A DNA stretch of 26,763 nt from the IMG/VR virus record IMGVR_UViG_3300048927_000768, positions 1 through 26,763 of that record; one strand, written 5' to 3'. Below the pieces are notes generated by a model that was not told the DNA's origin, made no database searches, and saw nothing but the letters and a program-made list of their open reading frames with translations. Source of the DNA: a virus. Below are positions 13,026 to 20,477 of the stretch, one piece after another; the stretch's first letter is position 1, and each line of letters begins with the position of its first letter. The position numbers were made by a program, and so were the translations under genes.

Positions 13026-16000
13026 CTACGCACCTCCCGTATAGTTGTTGCGCGCCATTTCGGCCGCCATATCAACGCCAACGCGCCCGACTGCCCTTAC
13101 GTCGATTTCGTCTTCCAGCGTTGTATCGTTCATCTCCACGCCGACGATGCGCTCGATATTTACCGTTGTTCCAGACCTGCGGTCCGTTGCCCCATCGATC
13201 AAACTGCGGAGCTGTCCCGGAGTGAATACGTACTCGTCGCGTCGCAGGATCGCAGCAACCTCGTCAGGCATTAGCATGTCGCCGGCGTTAAATGTCCGGC
13301 CAGTTAAGCCGTCGCGCCCCGTATGGAATAGCGGCAATCCATCGGCTCCGAACCAGCGGCCCGCCTTGCTATCGTAAGTACCGCCAATGTCAGCGCCCAG
13401 CCGTTTATTCTCGGCGGATAACAACGCCCTAACGTCCGGAGTCGCCGTATGCCATGCGGCCGAGTTAGCCTTCATTTGCGCGATAGTCGACACTTTAAGC
13501 GGATCGATTACCGCTGCCGCCGCGGCTTGTTGACCGGTTATGGCCGACATTTCCGCTTGAAACCGAGCCATTTCCGCCTTGATTTCCGCGTTCGTTTCAA
13601 TAAACGCCTTCAGCCGCGCATCCTCCGTGAGCTGATAAAGCGAAATCATATCGCCATTAAATGATTCGGCTGCTGACTTGAGATCGTTATACCAGACGTC
13701 AATATCCGCTTTTTGCTGATCGAGAGCGGAAAGCTTATCGTCGCGTTCCTGTCGGAGCGCCTCTTTGTTGTCCTCAACGTCCATCTTGCGGAGCTGTTCC
13801 TGTAGTTCCTCGAAACGTTTCCGGCCTTTTTCCGATGTAGCGAACCGGTACTTTTCCATTTCGTCAACTATGGACTTCCGCTCGCGGCCGCGTTCGGCAT
13901 TGTCGATGATTTTCAGGATATCGTCGTAATGCTTTTTCGTATCAGCTTTCCGTTTGTCCAACGCGGCCAGTTCGGCCTTCCGCTGCTTCTCGATATTTTC
14001 GAGGAATGATTTCGTCGACGCCTTCGCGGCCTTTTCGGCTGTGTCGGCGGCTTCCTTCGCTGCCCGCTCGTCCTGCTTGCGTAAGTCCATCCGCGCATTG
14101 TACATCTCACGGTCGGCCCGCTTAAAATACTCCGTATCCTTGCCGTAGCGGTTACGTACTCGCGTCCAGGCTTCGAGCTGCATTTCGGTAATCACCCGTT
14201 CGGATTCGCCGTGCTCCGTCATGCGCCGCGTCTCCAATTCGATCCACTCCGCTGACTTTTCGTAGCTATCGCGCTGCGCTTTTTCGGATGCGCGGGCCGT
14301 CTCCTCGGATGCCTTCGCTTCGGCCGCAGCCATTTGCGACATGATGCGTTGACGACGGGATTCCGCGTCGATCCAGATATCGTCGTACTTTTTGTACGTT
14401 TCGGCCAGCGAGGCGAGCCGGTCAACCTCCTGCTGCTCCGTAAGATCGCCGAGGAGCCGGCGTTTTTCCAGCGCTTGCAATGACGCTCTATACGCAGCTT
14501 GCGCGATTTGTTCGGCCGTCTGCGTTTTGTCCTTTTTACCGGACTTTTTATCGCCGTCGAGATTAAGCGTGCCGGAGCCCGTGCTTAGTCCGCCAGAACC
14601 ACTACCGCCTGAGCCGTCAAGTAGTCCGCGCCATGAGTCGTTTTTTATTGCGTTAAGCTCAGTGTCAAGCTCATTTAACACCGTTTGGTAGCGGTCAATA
14701 TCTTTCTGAACGCCTTCTAAAGCGAATGGTAGCGCGGCTTGTGCGGCTTTGCGCGTCATCATGTCGATAGCGTTGCCTTGGTCCTCGCCTGTCGTTTCCC
14801 ATGGTCGATCTGGATTAACGCCTGAAATGGCTTTAAGCGCCGCAACTTGCTTCCGTGCAGCTTCGAGAGCCGCTGCCGTTTCTCTCCGCCTAGACTCCGT
14901 ATTTTCGGCTTCCGCTTCTAATCGGGCCGCGAGTGCGTCATTTTCAGCGGTAATGATATCGCGTATTAGCGACTCATTAGTGATAAGTAGGCCGCCTTGC
15001 GTATCCAATTCGGAGGCAAGGTCCGGGTAACGTTCGGATAGCGTGCGTACAGTTCGCGTCAGCTCTTCGTTTTCTTCGGCGGTCCGCGACGTTTGACTCC
15101 GTAGCTCGTTATACCGGTCGAGCAACTTTTCGGATTCCGCGATTTGGTCTTGCTTTGCCGCAATATCGCGAAGTTCCTCCATACGTAATTCGCGGAGTGC
15201 TGGCGTAGATTGATTGATTTCACGGTTAATTTCTTCGATTGCCGCCGCTGCTTCTTCCGCAGTCATACCGTATTGCTTTAGTTTATCATTCAGTTCCGAG
15301 AGGGCGTTTGACGCTTCCGTTAACTCTTTCGGAGCCGCGATAAAGCCGCCGCCTGACTCAGACTGCGCCCGCGCAAACTCGGCACGTAACGTTGCCAACC
15401 GTTCTTCAAGTTCCGCTCTCTGTTCGAGGATGTCGTTTAATTCGGCAGCCTTGTCGCGTAACGCCTGTACGTCATCAACCGTTCGGCTTAACGGAGACTG
15501 TTCGAGCATTTCGTTAAACTGGCGCTGCGCTTCGGCTGCCTCCGCTGCTTCAACTTTATACGACATAAACGCGCCAGCCGCTAACCCGACTGCTGCCGAA
15601 ATTGCTCCGATCCAGCCAAGCGCGGCATTTGCAGCAATACCCGCCGCCTGTAGCGCCCTCATTGCCGTAACCATTCCGTAGATTGCAGTAGCGAGAGCGC
15701 CTGCCCCTGTTCCCGCGGCAAGCATCGTTACAATAAACGTCCGCGTTCCGGAGTCCATTTCAGCCAATCCGAGCAGCATCCGCGTTACTTCTTCCGCCGC
15801 GGCCCGCATAGCCGGTTTAAAGTCGTCGCCTACCGCGATTCCAACGCCTTCCAACGCAGACCGCATCTCCTCAAGCGCGCCGTTATACGTGTTCATTTGC
15901 GTTTCGGCGATTTGCTGCGCCGTGCCGCCGGAGTCTTGGAGTTCGCCCGTAAAACGCTCCAACTCGTCTGCACCCGTAGAAACCAGCGTCAAAAAGCCGG

Positions 16001-17240
16001 ACGCCGCTTCGGTGCCTGCGATAAGGGCTGCCGCTTCGGCCTGTGCCGATTGCGTTAAACCGGACATGGCCGTTTGGAGCTGACGGAGGATGTCGGAGAA
16101 GGGCAATATCTTGCCTGACGCATCGGCCGTCTTGATGCCGAGCTGTTCGATCACCTTTTCCGCATCGCCGACCGGATTGACAAGCCGTAAGAACATCGCC
16201 CGGAGTTGCGTACCGGCCATTTCGCCCTGAATGCCAGCGTTTGAGAGGATTCCGATTGCGGCTGCGGTCTCTTCGACACTGACGCCGAGGGAAGCCGCGA
16301 TTGGTGCCGCATAGCGCATAGCATAGCCGAGCTGTTCCATCGACGTATTGGATGACGTAAATGCCTTCGCTAGAACGTCCGAAACGCGCCCGGTCTGCTC
16401 CGCTTCGAGCCGGAATCCCGTTAGGATATTCGACGTAATGTCCGCCGCGCGTCCGAGGTCCATTTGCGCTGCCGCCGCAAGGTCGAGCAATCCAGGCATA
16501 GCCGCTATGATATCGTTCGCCTTAAAGCCGGCTACTGCGAGGTATGCCTGACCTTCGGCTACTTGGCTCGATGAAAACACGGTCGAGACGCCGAGGCTTA
16601 TCGCCTGATCCTCTAACGCTTTAAACTCCGCCGCCGTCGCGCCCGACATCGCTTGTACGCGGGCCATCGACGATTCAAACGCGGCCGCCGTATCTACGGA
16701 CTTCGCGATTATTGCCGTCATGGCAGCCGCCAACGCTCCGTATGCGACGCCCACTTTCGTCAACGAGCTGCTAGTCTTGTTCGACATGTTCTCCGCGCTA
16801 TCGCCTACATTATCGAGTCCGTTTTCGAGTTCTTCAATTTTTGATATCGCTGTCTCGGACTTTTTCTCCATCGATATTATTGCGCCTTCTGTTTTCACGA
16901 TCTGCGCCCACAACTTATCTCGGTCTTTTGCGTCAAACGTCTCGTCCATTTGACGCTTCAAATCCGTAAGGTGCTTCCGCTGTAAATGCAGTTTGGCGTT
17001 TGTATTTTCGAGTACAGCAGAAAGCCGGCTGATCTGCGTTTGTGTATCCGCTAGTTTTTTCGCCGCGGCCGCTGCTTCGTCAAATCCGCTACCGGTCTTC
17101 TTTGCCTTTGCGGACAACTCGTCCATGCCGCTTGCTGCTTTCGCCTTGTTGGCGATGAAATCCGTTATATCGAGGTCGAGCCGGGCTTTAATCGCGCCTA
17201 CCTGTGCTGCCCCGCCGCCTCCGCCTATTGATCCGCTAAT
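13026..17240 (-). CDS. Tail tape measure protein (apparent ATT start)
   Basis: About 1404 aa. The N-terminal third has heptad-rich coiled coil and the PhageMin_Tail TP901-type core (about 165-360: ESSMARVQAMSGATAAEFKALEDQAISLGVSTVFSSSQVAEGQAYLAVAGFK ...). Hydrophobic helices follow, then long charged coiled coils (KADTKKHYDDILKIIDNAERGR), and a C-terminal cap (LFHTGRDGLTGRTFNAGDMLMPDEVAAILRRDEYVFT). It sets tail length; at about 0.15 nm per residue this predicts roughly 200 nm. The first ATG (17126) has no Shine-Dalgarno. An in-frame ATT at 17240 has AAGGAGG exactly 8 nt upstream, adds 38 residues of typical N-terminal sequence (IKARLDLDITDFIANKAKAASG), and no ATG/GTG/TTG lies between it and an in-frame stop. 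Confidence 0.9.
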   Translation of the reverse strand: MSGSIGGGGGAAQVGAIKARLDLDITDFIANKAKAASGMDELSAKAKKTGSGFDEAAAAAKKLADTQTQISRLSAVLENTNAKLHLQRKHLTDLKRQMDETFDAKDRDKLWAQIVKTEGAIISMEKKSETAISKIEELENGLDNVGDSAENMSNKTSSSLTKVGVAYGALAAAMTAIIAKSVDTAAAFESSMARVQAMSGATAAEFKALEDQAISLGVSTVFSSSQVAEGQAYLAVAGFKANDIIAAMPGLLDLAAAAQMDLGRAADITSNILTGFRLEAEQTGRVSDVLAKAFTSSNTSMEQLGYAMRYAAPIAASLGVSVEETAAAIGILSNAGIQGEMAGTQLRAMFLRLVNPVGDAEKVIEQLGIKTADASGKILPFSDILRQLQTAMSGLTQSAQAEAAALIAGTEAASGFLTLVSTGADELERFTGELQDSGGTAQQIAETQMNTYNGALEEMRSALEGVGIAVGDDFKPAMRAAAEEVTRMLLGLAEMDSGTRTFIVTMLAAGTGAGALATAIYGMVTAMRALQAAGIAANAALGWIGAISAAVGLAAGAFMSYKVEAAEAAEAQRQFNEMLEQSPLSRTVDDVQALRDKAAELNDILEQRAELEERLATLRAEFARAQSESGGGFIAAPKELTEASNALSELNDKLKQYGMTAEEAAAAIEEINREINQSTPALRELRMEELRDIAAKQDQIAESEKLLDRYNELRSQTSRTAEENEELTRTVRTLSERYPDLASELDTQGGLLITNESLIRDIITAENDALAARLEAEAENTESRRRETAAALEAARKQVAALKAISGVNPDRPWETTGEDQGNAIDMMTRKAAQAALPFALEGVQKDIDRYQTVLNELDTELNAIKNDSWRGLLDGSGGSGSGGLSTGSGTLNLDGDKKSGKKDKTQTAEQIAQAAYRASLQALEKRRLLGDLTEQQEVDRLASLAETYKKYDDIWIDAESRRQRIMSQMAAAEAKASEETARASEKAQRDSYEKSAEWIELETRRMTEHGESERVITEMQLEAWTRVRNRYGKDTEYFKRADREMYNARMDLRKQDERAAKEAADTAEKAAKASTKSFLENIEKQRKAELAALDKRKADTKKHYDDILKIIDNAERGRERKSIVDEMEKYRFATSEKGRKRFEELQEQLRKMDVEDNKEALRQERDDKLSALDQQKADIDVWYNDLKSAAESFNGDMISLYQLTEDARLKAFIETNAEIKAEMARFQAEMSAITGQQAAAAAVIDPLKVSTIAQMKANSAAWHTATPDVRALLSAENKRLGADIGGTYDSKAGRWFGADGLPLFHTGRDGLTGRTFNAGDMLMPDEVAAILRRDEYVFTPGQLRSLIDGATDRRSGTTVNIERIVGVEMNDTTLEDEIDVRAVGRVGVDMAAEMARNNYTGGA

Positions 17241-17245
17241 GACCG

Positions 17246-17982
17246 TTACCTCCTTCCGAGTTTATTCCGTAGTTCCGCCAGCCCTGACCGGTCAAGTCCC
17301 GGTTCCTTCGGCGCTTCGCTACTACCGTAAATGTCCATTTCCGCCTGCAATCCGATAACAAAGCGCTCGCGCACGTCCTTGTCCGCCGACTGGCTAATCG
17401 TCGCGATACTTAGCGACATCAACCGTTCTTCGGCGCGAACAGCCGCCTTGTAACGGAGTAGTAACGGCAAGTCAACGAGGTAATATTCCGTTTCAATAAC
17501 GTGCTGGCTGACGGACAACCTTATGGCTGTCTGCGCCAGAAACTCGTCAAGCGTTAGTTGCCGTCCGCTGTCGGCCTTACCCGGAAGTGACCGAGGACGG
17601 CTCGGAAGTTTTTTAATGCGCGCTGCAAATCGTTCTTTTCGAGAGTCAGCCGGATAAATTCGCTGATTTCGTCAAATCCGGCATCCTTGTCGATTACTTC
17701 GCGGTCAACATCCGCCAGTACGGAAACAATCGATACGGCTTCATCCATCGCCATATTTGCGCCTACAATCGCGGTCGCGACGAAGTCCTCCGAATGATGC
17801 GAAGTTAGAACGCTAGCGATAATTTGAGGCAACGTTTCAACCCGCTCAAGCAGCGCTTTAAATTTTGCCGGCGTCAGTTTCGGGATTTTAACGGACTTGC
17901 CGGCCAGGATCGTATATTCGGGTGAGGCCGTGCCTGCCGATTTATTAAATAACCGTGATATCACGTTTGTTTTCAGCTCCAA
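17246..17982 (-). CDS. Tail assembly chaperone, -1 frameshift product (gpGT type)
   Basis: This is the extended form made when ribosomes slip -1 at AAAAAAC (17608-17614). It shares residues 1-125 with the short chaperone, then reads 120 more residues to TAA at 17246-17248, about 245 aa in total. The extension starts LPSRPRSLPGKADSGRQLTLDEFLAQTAIRL and continues with SVSQHVIETEYYLVDLPLLLRYKAAVRAEERLM. A helical gpT-like domain in the -1 frame just before the tape measure is the classic G/GT arrangement of lambda-like siphoviruses. A separate gene starting at TTG 17518 is unlikely, as there is no Shine-Dalgarno and coding continues upstream in that frame. The extended form normally recruits tail tube protein to the tape measure. 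Confidence 0.85.
17554..17982 (-). CDS. Tail assembly chaperone, short form (gpG type)
   Basis: 142 aa in the zero frame (MELKTNVISRLFNKSAGTASPEY ... KIPKLTPAKFKALLERVETLPQIIASVL ... VATAIVGANMAMDEAVSIVSVLADVD). The pattern 'vklpkLTp.kfkal.e.ietLP.lia.vl' plus an alpha-helical remainder is typical of TACs of Gram-positive siphophages. It binds tape measure and tail tube proteins during assembly and is not part of the virion. The start is uncertain. TTG 17982 has no clear ribosome site; GTG 17964 (product MISRLFNKS) has TGGAG 12 nt upstream. Either way the gene follows a hairpin (17990-18011) that may lower its expression relative to the major tail protein. Confidence 0.85.
   Translation of the reverse strand: MELKTNVISRLFNKSAGTASPEYTILAGKSVKIPKLTPAKFKALLERVETLPQIIASVLTSHHSEDFVATAIVGANMAMDEAVSIVSVLADVDREVIDKDAGFDEISEFIRLTLEKNDLQRALKNFRAVLGHFRVRPTADGN
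17608..17614 (-). promoter_or_regulatory. Programmed -1 ribosomal frameshift site A AAA AAC
   Basis: On the minus strand the zero frame reads TTA AAA AAC, so the heptamer A AAA AAC fits the X XXY YYZ rule in the correct phase, after codon L123 of the short chaperone. A -1 slip leads into the frame that stays open to 17246. The stop of the short form lies 18 codons after the slip site. Confidence 0.85.
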
Positions 17983-17989
17983 TCATGAA

Positions 17990-18011
17990 GACGGCCCCGT
18001 TAAGAGCCGTC
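17990..18011 (-). terminator. Hairpin after the major tail protein gene (weak terminator or mRNA stabiliser)
   Basis: On the minus strand, GACGGCTC and GGGCCGTC form an 8-bp stem (one G-U) with a 6-nt loop, 12 nt after the major tail protein stop. The following TTCATGATT is a poor U tract, so partial termination or 3'-end protection is more likely than full termination. Confidence 0.5.
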
Positions 18012-18022
18012 CAATTTGCGTC

Positions 18023-18565
18023 TTACTCTTCGGCGTCCGGATCGCCAAACGAAATTAGCAAGCCACCCTGCGTCATGTCCGGAAATGCGCGGAAGGTCGT
18101 ATTTGTAACGAGTTCGTTGTCGTACGAGTACGTATAATTCAAGTTGGATTGCGGGGCCGCCTTGTGGAGAATGATCGTATCGGCCGGCGTTGCGTAAATG
18201 TCGAGTGGTTCGATTTTCACTTTTTTCGCAAACGGAAACAGCCGGGCCACGATAGCCGCGCTAACGTCTACGCGCTGCTTCGTCGGGTCGGTCGCGTCCG
18301 TTACGAGTACAGCACCGGGAATAATTTTCGATAGTTTCGCGAGGTCGCGTTCAGCGATCGGCACCGCGACCGAAGCCGTCCGACCCGTGATAATGACGTC
18401 CGCTGGCGTTGTGCCGAGCTGATCGATAGGTACGTCGCGAGTCGTTTCTTCGTACGTAAGCACGACGCCGCCCTGTGTTTGCTCGAATACGACGGGCGAT
18501 GTGCCCCCGAAGTCGAACGTTACGCGGGCGGGGCCGAGCGCAATTTTGTTAGCATCTACTGCCAT
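18023..18565 (-). CDS. Major tail (tube) protein
   Basis: 180 aa: MAVDANKIALGPARVTFDFGG, 'GGVVLTYEETTRDVPIDQLGTTPADVIITGRTASVAVPIAERDLAKLSKIIPGA', ending in 'NTTFRAFPDMTQGGLLISFGDPD'. The pattern of a short N-terminal strand, 'D..GttPad.iitG..a.v.vpl.E.dl..l' and a C-terminal Ig-less beta end fits tail tube proteins of Gram-positive siphophages; its place between tail terminator and chaperone confirms it. GGGAGG lies 7 nt before the ATG. The gene is bracketed by hairpins: a strong terminator upstream (18594-18624) and a weaker one downstream (17990-18011). It is a very abundant virion protein. Confidence 0.85.
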   Translation of the reverse strand: MAVDANKIALGPARVTFDFGGTSPVVFEQTQGGVVLTYEETTRDVPIDQLGTTPADVIITGRTASVAVPIAERDLAKLSKIIPGAVLVTDATDPTKQRVDVSAAIVARLFPFAKKVKIEPLDIYATPADTIILHKAAPQSNLNYTYSYDNELVTNTTFRAFPDMTQGGLLISFGDPDAEE

Positions 18566-18593
18566 TTAATAGCCTCCCTGCGGCATACAACGC

Positions 18594-18624
18594 AAAAAGC
18601 CCCAACCGCGAGCGGCTGAGGCTT
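18594..18624 (-). terminator. Strong intrinsic terminator inside the operon, before the major tail gene
   Basis: On the minus strand, AAGCCTCAGCCGC pairs with GCGGTTGGGGCTT (13 positions, some G-U; the innermost pair probably opens to a CTCG loop) and runs into TTTTT. It lies between the tail terminator gene and the major tail gene, ending 28 nt before the ATG at 18565. That leaves no room for a full promoter after it, so read-through or antitermination is needed. Confidence 0.78.
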
Positions 18625-18642
18625 AATCGTGTGTTGCCGTTA

Positions 18643-19026
18643 TTAGATTGTTTGTCCGTCAACCAAAGTCACCGTAAAGTTGACGGAGTAGTTCGGACGT
18701 CCACTCACGTCTAGTCCGAGATAAAGCGGCGCAGACTGATCGGCGAATGACGCTTTGATACGCTGCGTGCCGATGACGAAGGATTGCCGTTGATGAAATT
18801 CGCGATATAGCGAATATGCCGTCGCTTCAGCCGCCGGGCCTGAGCGATTCCGTACGATTACCTGAAACGATGGCCGCCGCGTTGGTAGCCACTGGCTCGG
18901 TGCGTATCCGCCAAAAATACGTACAAAGGCCGCATTGTCGCCGGCCGAATCCGGGAACTCGTTGTGATAGTACGTGTACGGTACGACGGATTCTACGAAT
19001 GATTTAAGTTCCGCGATGGTGAACAC
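18643..19026 (-). CDS. Tail terminator / minor capsid-type neck protein
   Basis: 127 aa from GTG 19026 (product MFTIAELKSFVESVVPYTYYHNEF); a longer in-frame version begins inside the upstream gene. AAGGAG lies 13 nt upstream, overlapping the gp10-like gene's end. Middle: 'NAAFVRIFGGYAPSQWLPTRRPSFQVIVRNRSGPAAEATAYSLYREFH'. End: 'GLDVSGRPNYSVNFTVTLVDG'. This matches the 'minor capsid protein from bacteriophage' type (PF12691), now seen as tail terminators that cap the tube and join it to the neck. Position right before the major tail protein supports this. Confidence 0.78.
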   Translation of the reverse strand: MFTIAELKSFVESVVPYTYYHNEFPDSAGDNAAFVRIFGGYAPSQWLPTRRPSFQVIVRNRSGPAAEATAYSLYREFHQRQSFVIGTQRIKASFADQSAPLYLGLDVSGRPNYSVNFTVTLVDGQTI

Positions 19027-19027
19027 G

Positions 19028-19450
19028 TTATAGCCCCAACTCCTTCCGGATTTCGTCCGCGATCCAGGCATTAACCTTGTCCGCATATTGCTTGACGGGC
19101 TGTTCGAGATATTTCGGTTGTGTGCCGGGCGTGGTCGGATTCACAAACGCAGGCTTACCGCCGAATTCGTGCAGCCATAGCGCGTAATTAAAGCGACCGG
19201 ATTTTCCGTCCTCTGTCGCACTATAGTAAATTTCGCCGGACATCGTATCAGCCGTTTCCGAAAACTCCGTCCAGCTCTCGCGACGTAGAGTTCCGTGTTC
19301 AAGGGGCGCTAATTGCCGACTTGCGTCATGTATCGCCTGGACTCCGCCGTATACTCCGTTACGGGCACCGCGCCGCGCCTTCGCTTCTAGTTGCGATGTC
19401 CAGGAGTCAAACCCGGACGTATCCATTGAAACTCCGTTTGTCTTCGTCAT
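19028..19450 (-). CDS. HK97 gp10-like neck/tail-completion protein
   Basis: 140 aa: 'VYGGVQAIHDASRQLAPLEHGTLRRESWTEFSE', 'GEIYYSATEDGKSGRFNYALWLHEFGGKPAFVNPTTPGTQPKYLEQPVKQYADKVNAWIADEIRKEL'. The 'A.dva.......l.r...w.......yA..lHEf........ P..t.pkfle.a......' pattern is the HK97-gp10_like family (PF04883), which joins head and tail. The ATG overlaps the head-closure stop (ATGA), showing coupling. Its end lies 1 nt before the next gene's GTG. Confidence 0.85.
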   Translation of the reverse strand: MTKTNGVSMDTSGFDSWTSQLEAKARRGARNGVYGGVQAIHDASRQLAPLEHGTLRRESWTEFSETADTMSGEIYYSATEDGKSGRFNYALWLHEFGGKPAFVNPTTPGTQPKYLEQPVKQYADKVNAWIADEIRKELGL

Positions 19451-19767
19451 TTCACGTACACCACCGTTAAAATCGGCTTGCTTGAGAGCATCCGTTTCGG
19501 GCCGCCATTAATTGGCCGGTAAACCTTCGTTACGCCGTACTCGTCCGTGTATTCGATCCGGGCCGCCGGCGGAAAGCTGGGATACTTATCGAAGAGGATT
19601 CGCGCGGACGACGTAACTTCGCGGCCTTGGTCATCAGTCACAACGCGGAATCCTTCTTCGACACGGCATCGGTACGTAACAGGCTCCGGGTCCGGCTGCG
19701 GATTCCACGGATCGTTGTGACCGGGCGCGTAAACGGTGACGGTCTGCTTCAGCGGTATGATTGGCAT
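19447..19767 (-). CDS. Head closure (stopper) protein
   Basis: 106 aa beta-rich: MPIIPLKQTVTVYAPGHNDPWNPQPDPEPVTYRCRVEEGF, then 'VTSSARILFDKYPSFPPAARIEYTDEYG' and 'YRPINGGPKRMLSSKPILTVVYVK'. This is the minor capsid/head-tail joining family related to SPP1 gp16, a small beta barrel that plugs the portal channel after packaging. GGGAGG lies about 10 nt before the ATG and overlaps the connector gene's end. Its order after the connector and before gp10-like supports the call. Confidence 0.82.
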   Translation of the reverse strand: MPIIPLKQTVTVYAPGHNDPWNPQPDPEPVTYRCRVEEGFRVVTDDQGREVTSSARILFDKYPSFPPAARIEYTDEYGVTKVYRPINGGPKRMLSSKPILTVVYVK

Positions 19768-19783
19768 ATAGCGTGACCTCCCG

Positions 19784-20182
19784 TCATAGGACCGTAAATT
19801 TCACGGCCCGTTTAGATAGCTTGACGCCATTCTCCGCGCCTATGATGTCAAGCGCAGATTGCGGAATCAGCCGCGATAGGTCAGCATCAGGACCCGTTAC
19901 CAATTCCGCTTTGAACCCGACGTTAAACACGGACGCGAGCCCGAAAACGTTAATCCCCTGCCGCTGCATACGATTCGTATCGTTAAAGGCGATACTAAGG
20001 ACATTAGCAAACTCGTATACGGCGGCGTCCGGGATAACGTAAGTCGCGTACTTAGTCGTCAGCGTTCGTCCGGCCACGTTTAATATTCGGTTTTTACGTG
20101 CCTCGTCGCTGTCCGCCCAATCCTCCACGTCGATACAGTTTTCCGCGATATAGACGTCCGCGTCCGTTATGCTAATCGCCAT
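19784..20182 (-). CDS. Head-tail connector (adaptor) protein
   Basis: 132 aa: MAISITDADVYIAENCIDVEDWADSDEARKNRILNVAGRTLTTKYATYVIPDAAVYEFANVLSIAFNDTNRMQRQGINVFGLASVFNVGF, ending in a strand-rich SKRAVKFTVL. The helical start with 'a..yi.......dW......Kq.lLN.A...l', one set of core helices and the beta C-terminus resemble adaptors of the SPP1 gp15/HK97 gp6 type that sit under the portal. GGAGG lies 7 nt before the ATG. It follows the post-capsid gene and precedes the stopper. Confidence 0.78.
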   Translation of the reverse strand: MAISITDADVYIAENCIDVEDWADSDEARKNRILNVAGRTLTTKYATYVIPDAAVYEFANVLSIAFNDTNRMQRQGINVFGLASVFNVGFKAELVTGPDADLSRLIPQSALDIIGAENGVKLSKRAVKFTVL

Positions 20183-20194
20183 GATATCGCCTCC

Positions 20195-20422
20195 TTATTT
20201 CGCCGTTTTACGGGGACGGGCCGGCGCGGGCGGTTTCGGTTCAACTTCGGTAATTTCCGACTTTTCCTCGTCGGTCGATTTCGTAATCCACCTCGGGACC
20301 AACCGGTCGAGCGCCGCGATTTCGTCCGGGTCATTCGTTACGTATGTGCCGAGCCAATCGAATACAATCGTTTTACCGCCGGCGGATATCGTATATTTAG
20401 GCGCTGCTTTATACGCAGCCAT
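20195..20422 (-). CDS. 75-aa post-capsid protein (hypothetical)
   Basis: Short protein starting MAAYKAAPKYTISAGGKTIVFDWLGTYVTN, with a proline/lysine-rich basic tail (EPKPPAPARPRKTAK). A small beta-rich start with a charged disordered tail is common in genes found right after the capsid gene of siphophages. Its role is unclear; capsid accessory or connector cofactor are options. GGAG lies 9 nt before the ATG. It follows the terminator-like hairpin of the capsid gene (20453-20476). Confidence 0.72.
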   Translation of the reverse strand: MAAYKAAPKYTISAGGKTIVFDWLGTYVTNDPDEIAALDRLVPRWITKSTDEEKSEITEVEPKPPAPARPRKTAK

Positions 20423-20452
20423 TAAGCGTCACTCCTTCGTCAGTATTTCGTT

Positions 20453-20476
20453 AAAAGAGGGCGTAAGGCCCTCTTT
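20453..20476 (-). terminator. Intrinsic terminator after the major capsid gene
   Basis: Perfect 9-bp stem AAAGAGGGC and GCCCTCTTT (20468-20476 and 20454-20462 read on the minus strand) with a 5-nt loop, directly after the capsid stop codon. It is followed by a short T run (TTTT overlapping the stem end) and then AACG. It looks like a good but possibly leaky terminator in the middle of the operon. Confidence 0.72.
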
Positions 20477-20477
20477 A

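Noticed and set aside
13022-13081. Distal tail protein starting at 13081
   Set aside because: It would overlap the tape measure end by 56 nt; GGGAGGTG with a TTG at 13024 gives a normal start and the family's usual N-terminus.
15214-15681. A 155-codon plus-strand open frame inside the tape measure gene
   Set aside because: Low-complexity A/S-rich shadow of the minus-strand coiled-coil coding sequence; no start context.
17246-17518. Independent 90-aa gene between chaperone and tape measure
   Set aside because: The TTG at 17518 has no Shine-Dalgarno, and coding character continues upstream in the same frame back to the AAAAAAC slip site, so it is better explained as the frameshift extension.
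19024-19086. Longer tail terminator starting at 19086
   Set aside because: The extra 20 residues overlap the gp10-like coding end and read as basic out-of-frame sequence; GTG 19026 directly follows the upstream stop.
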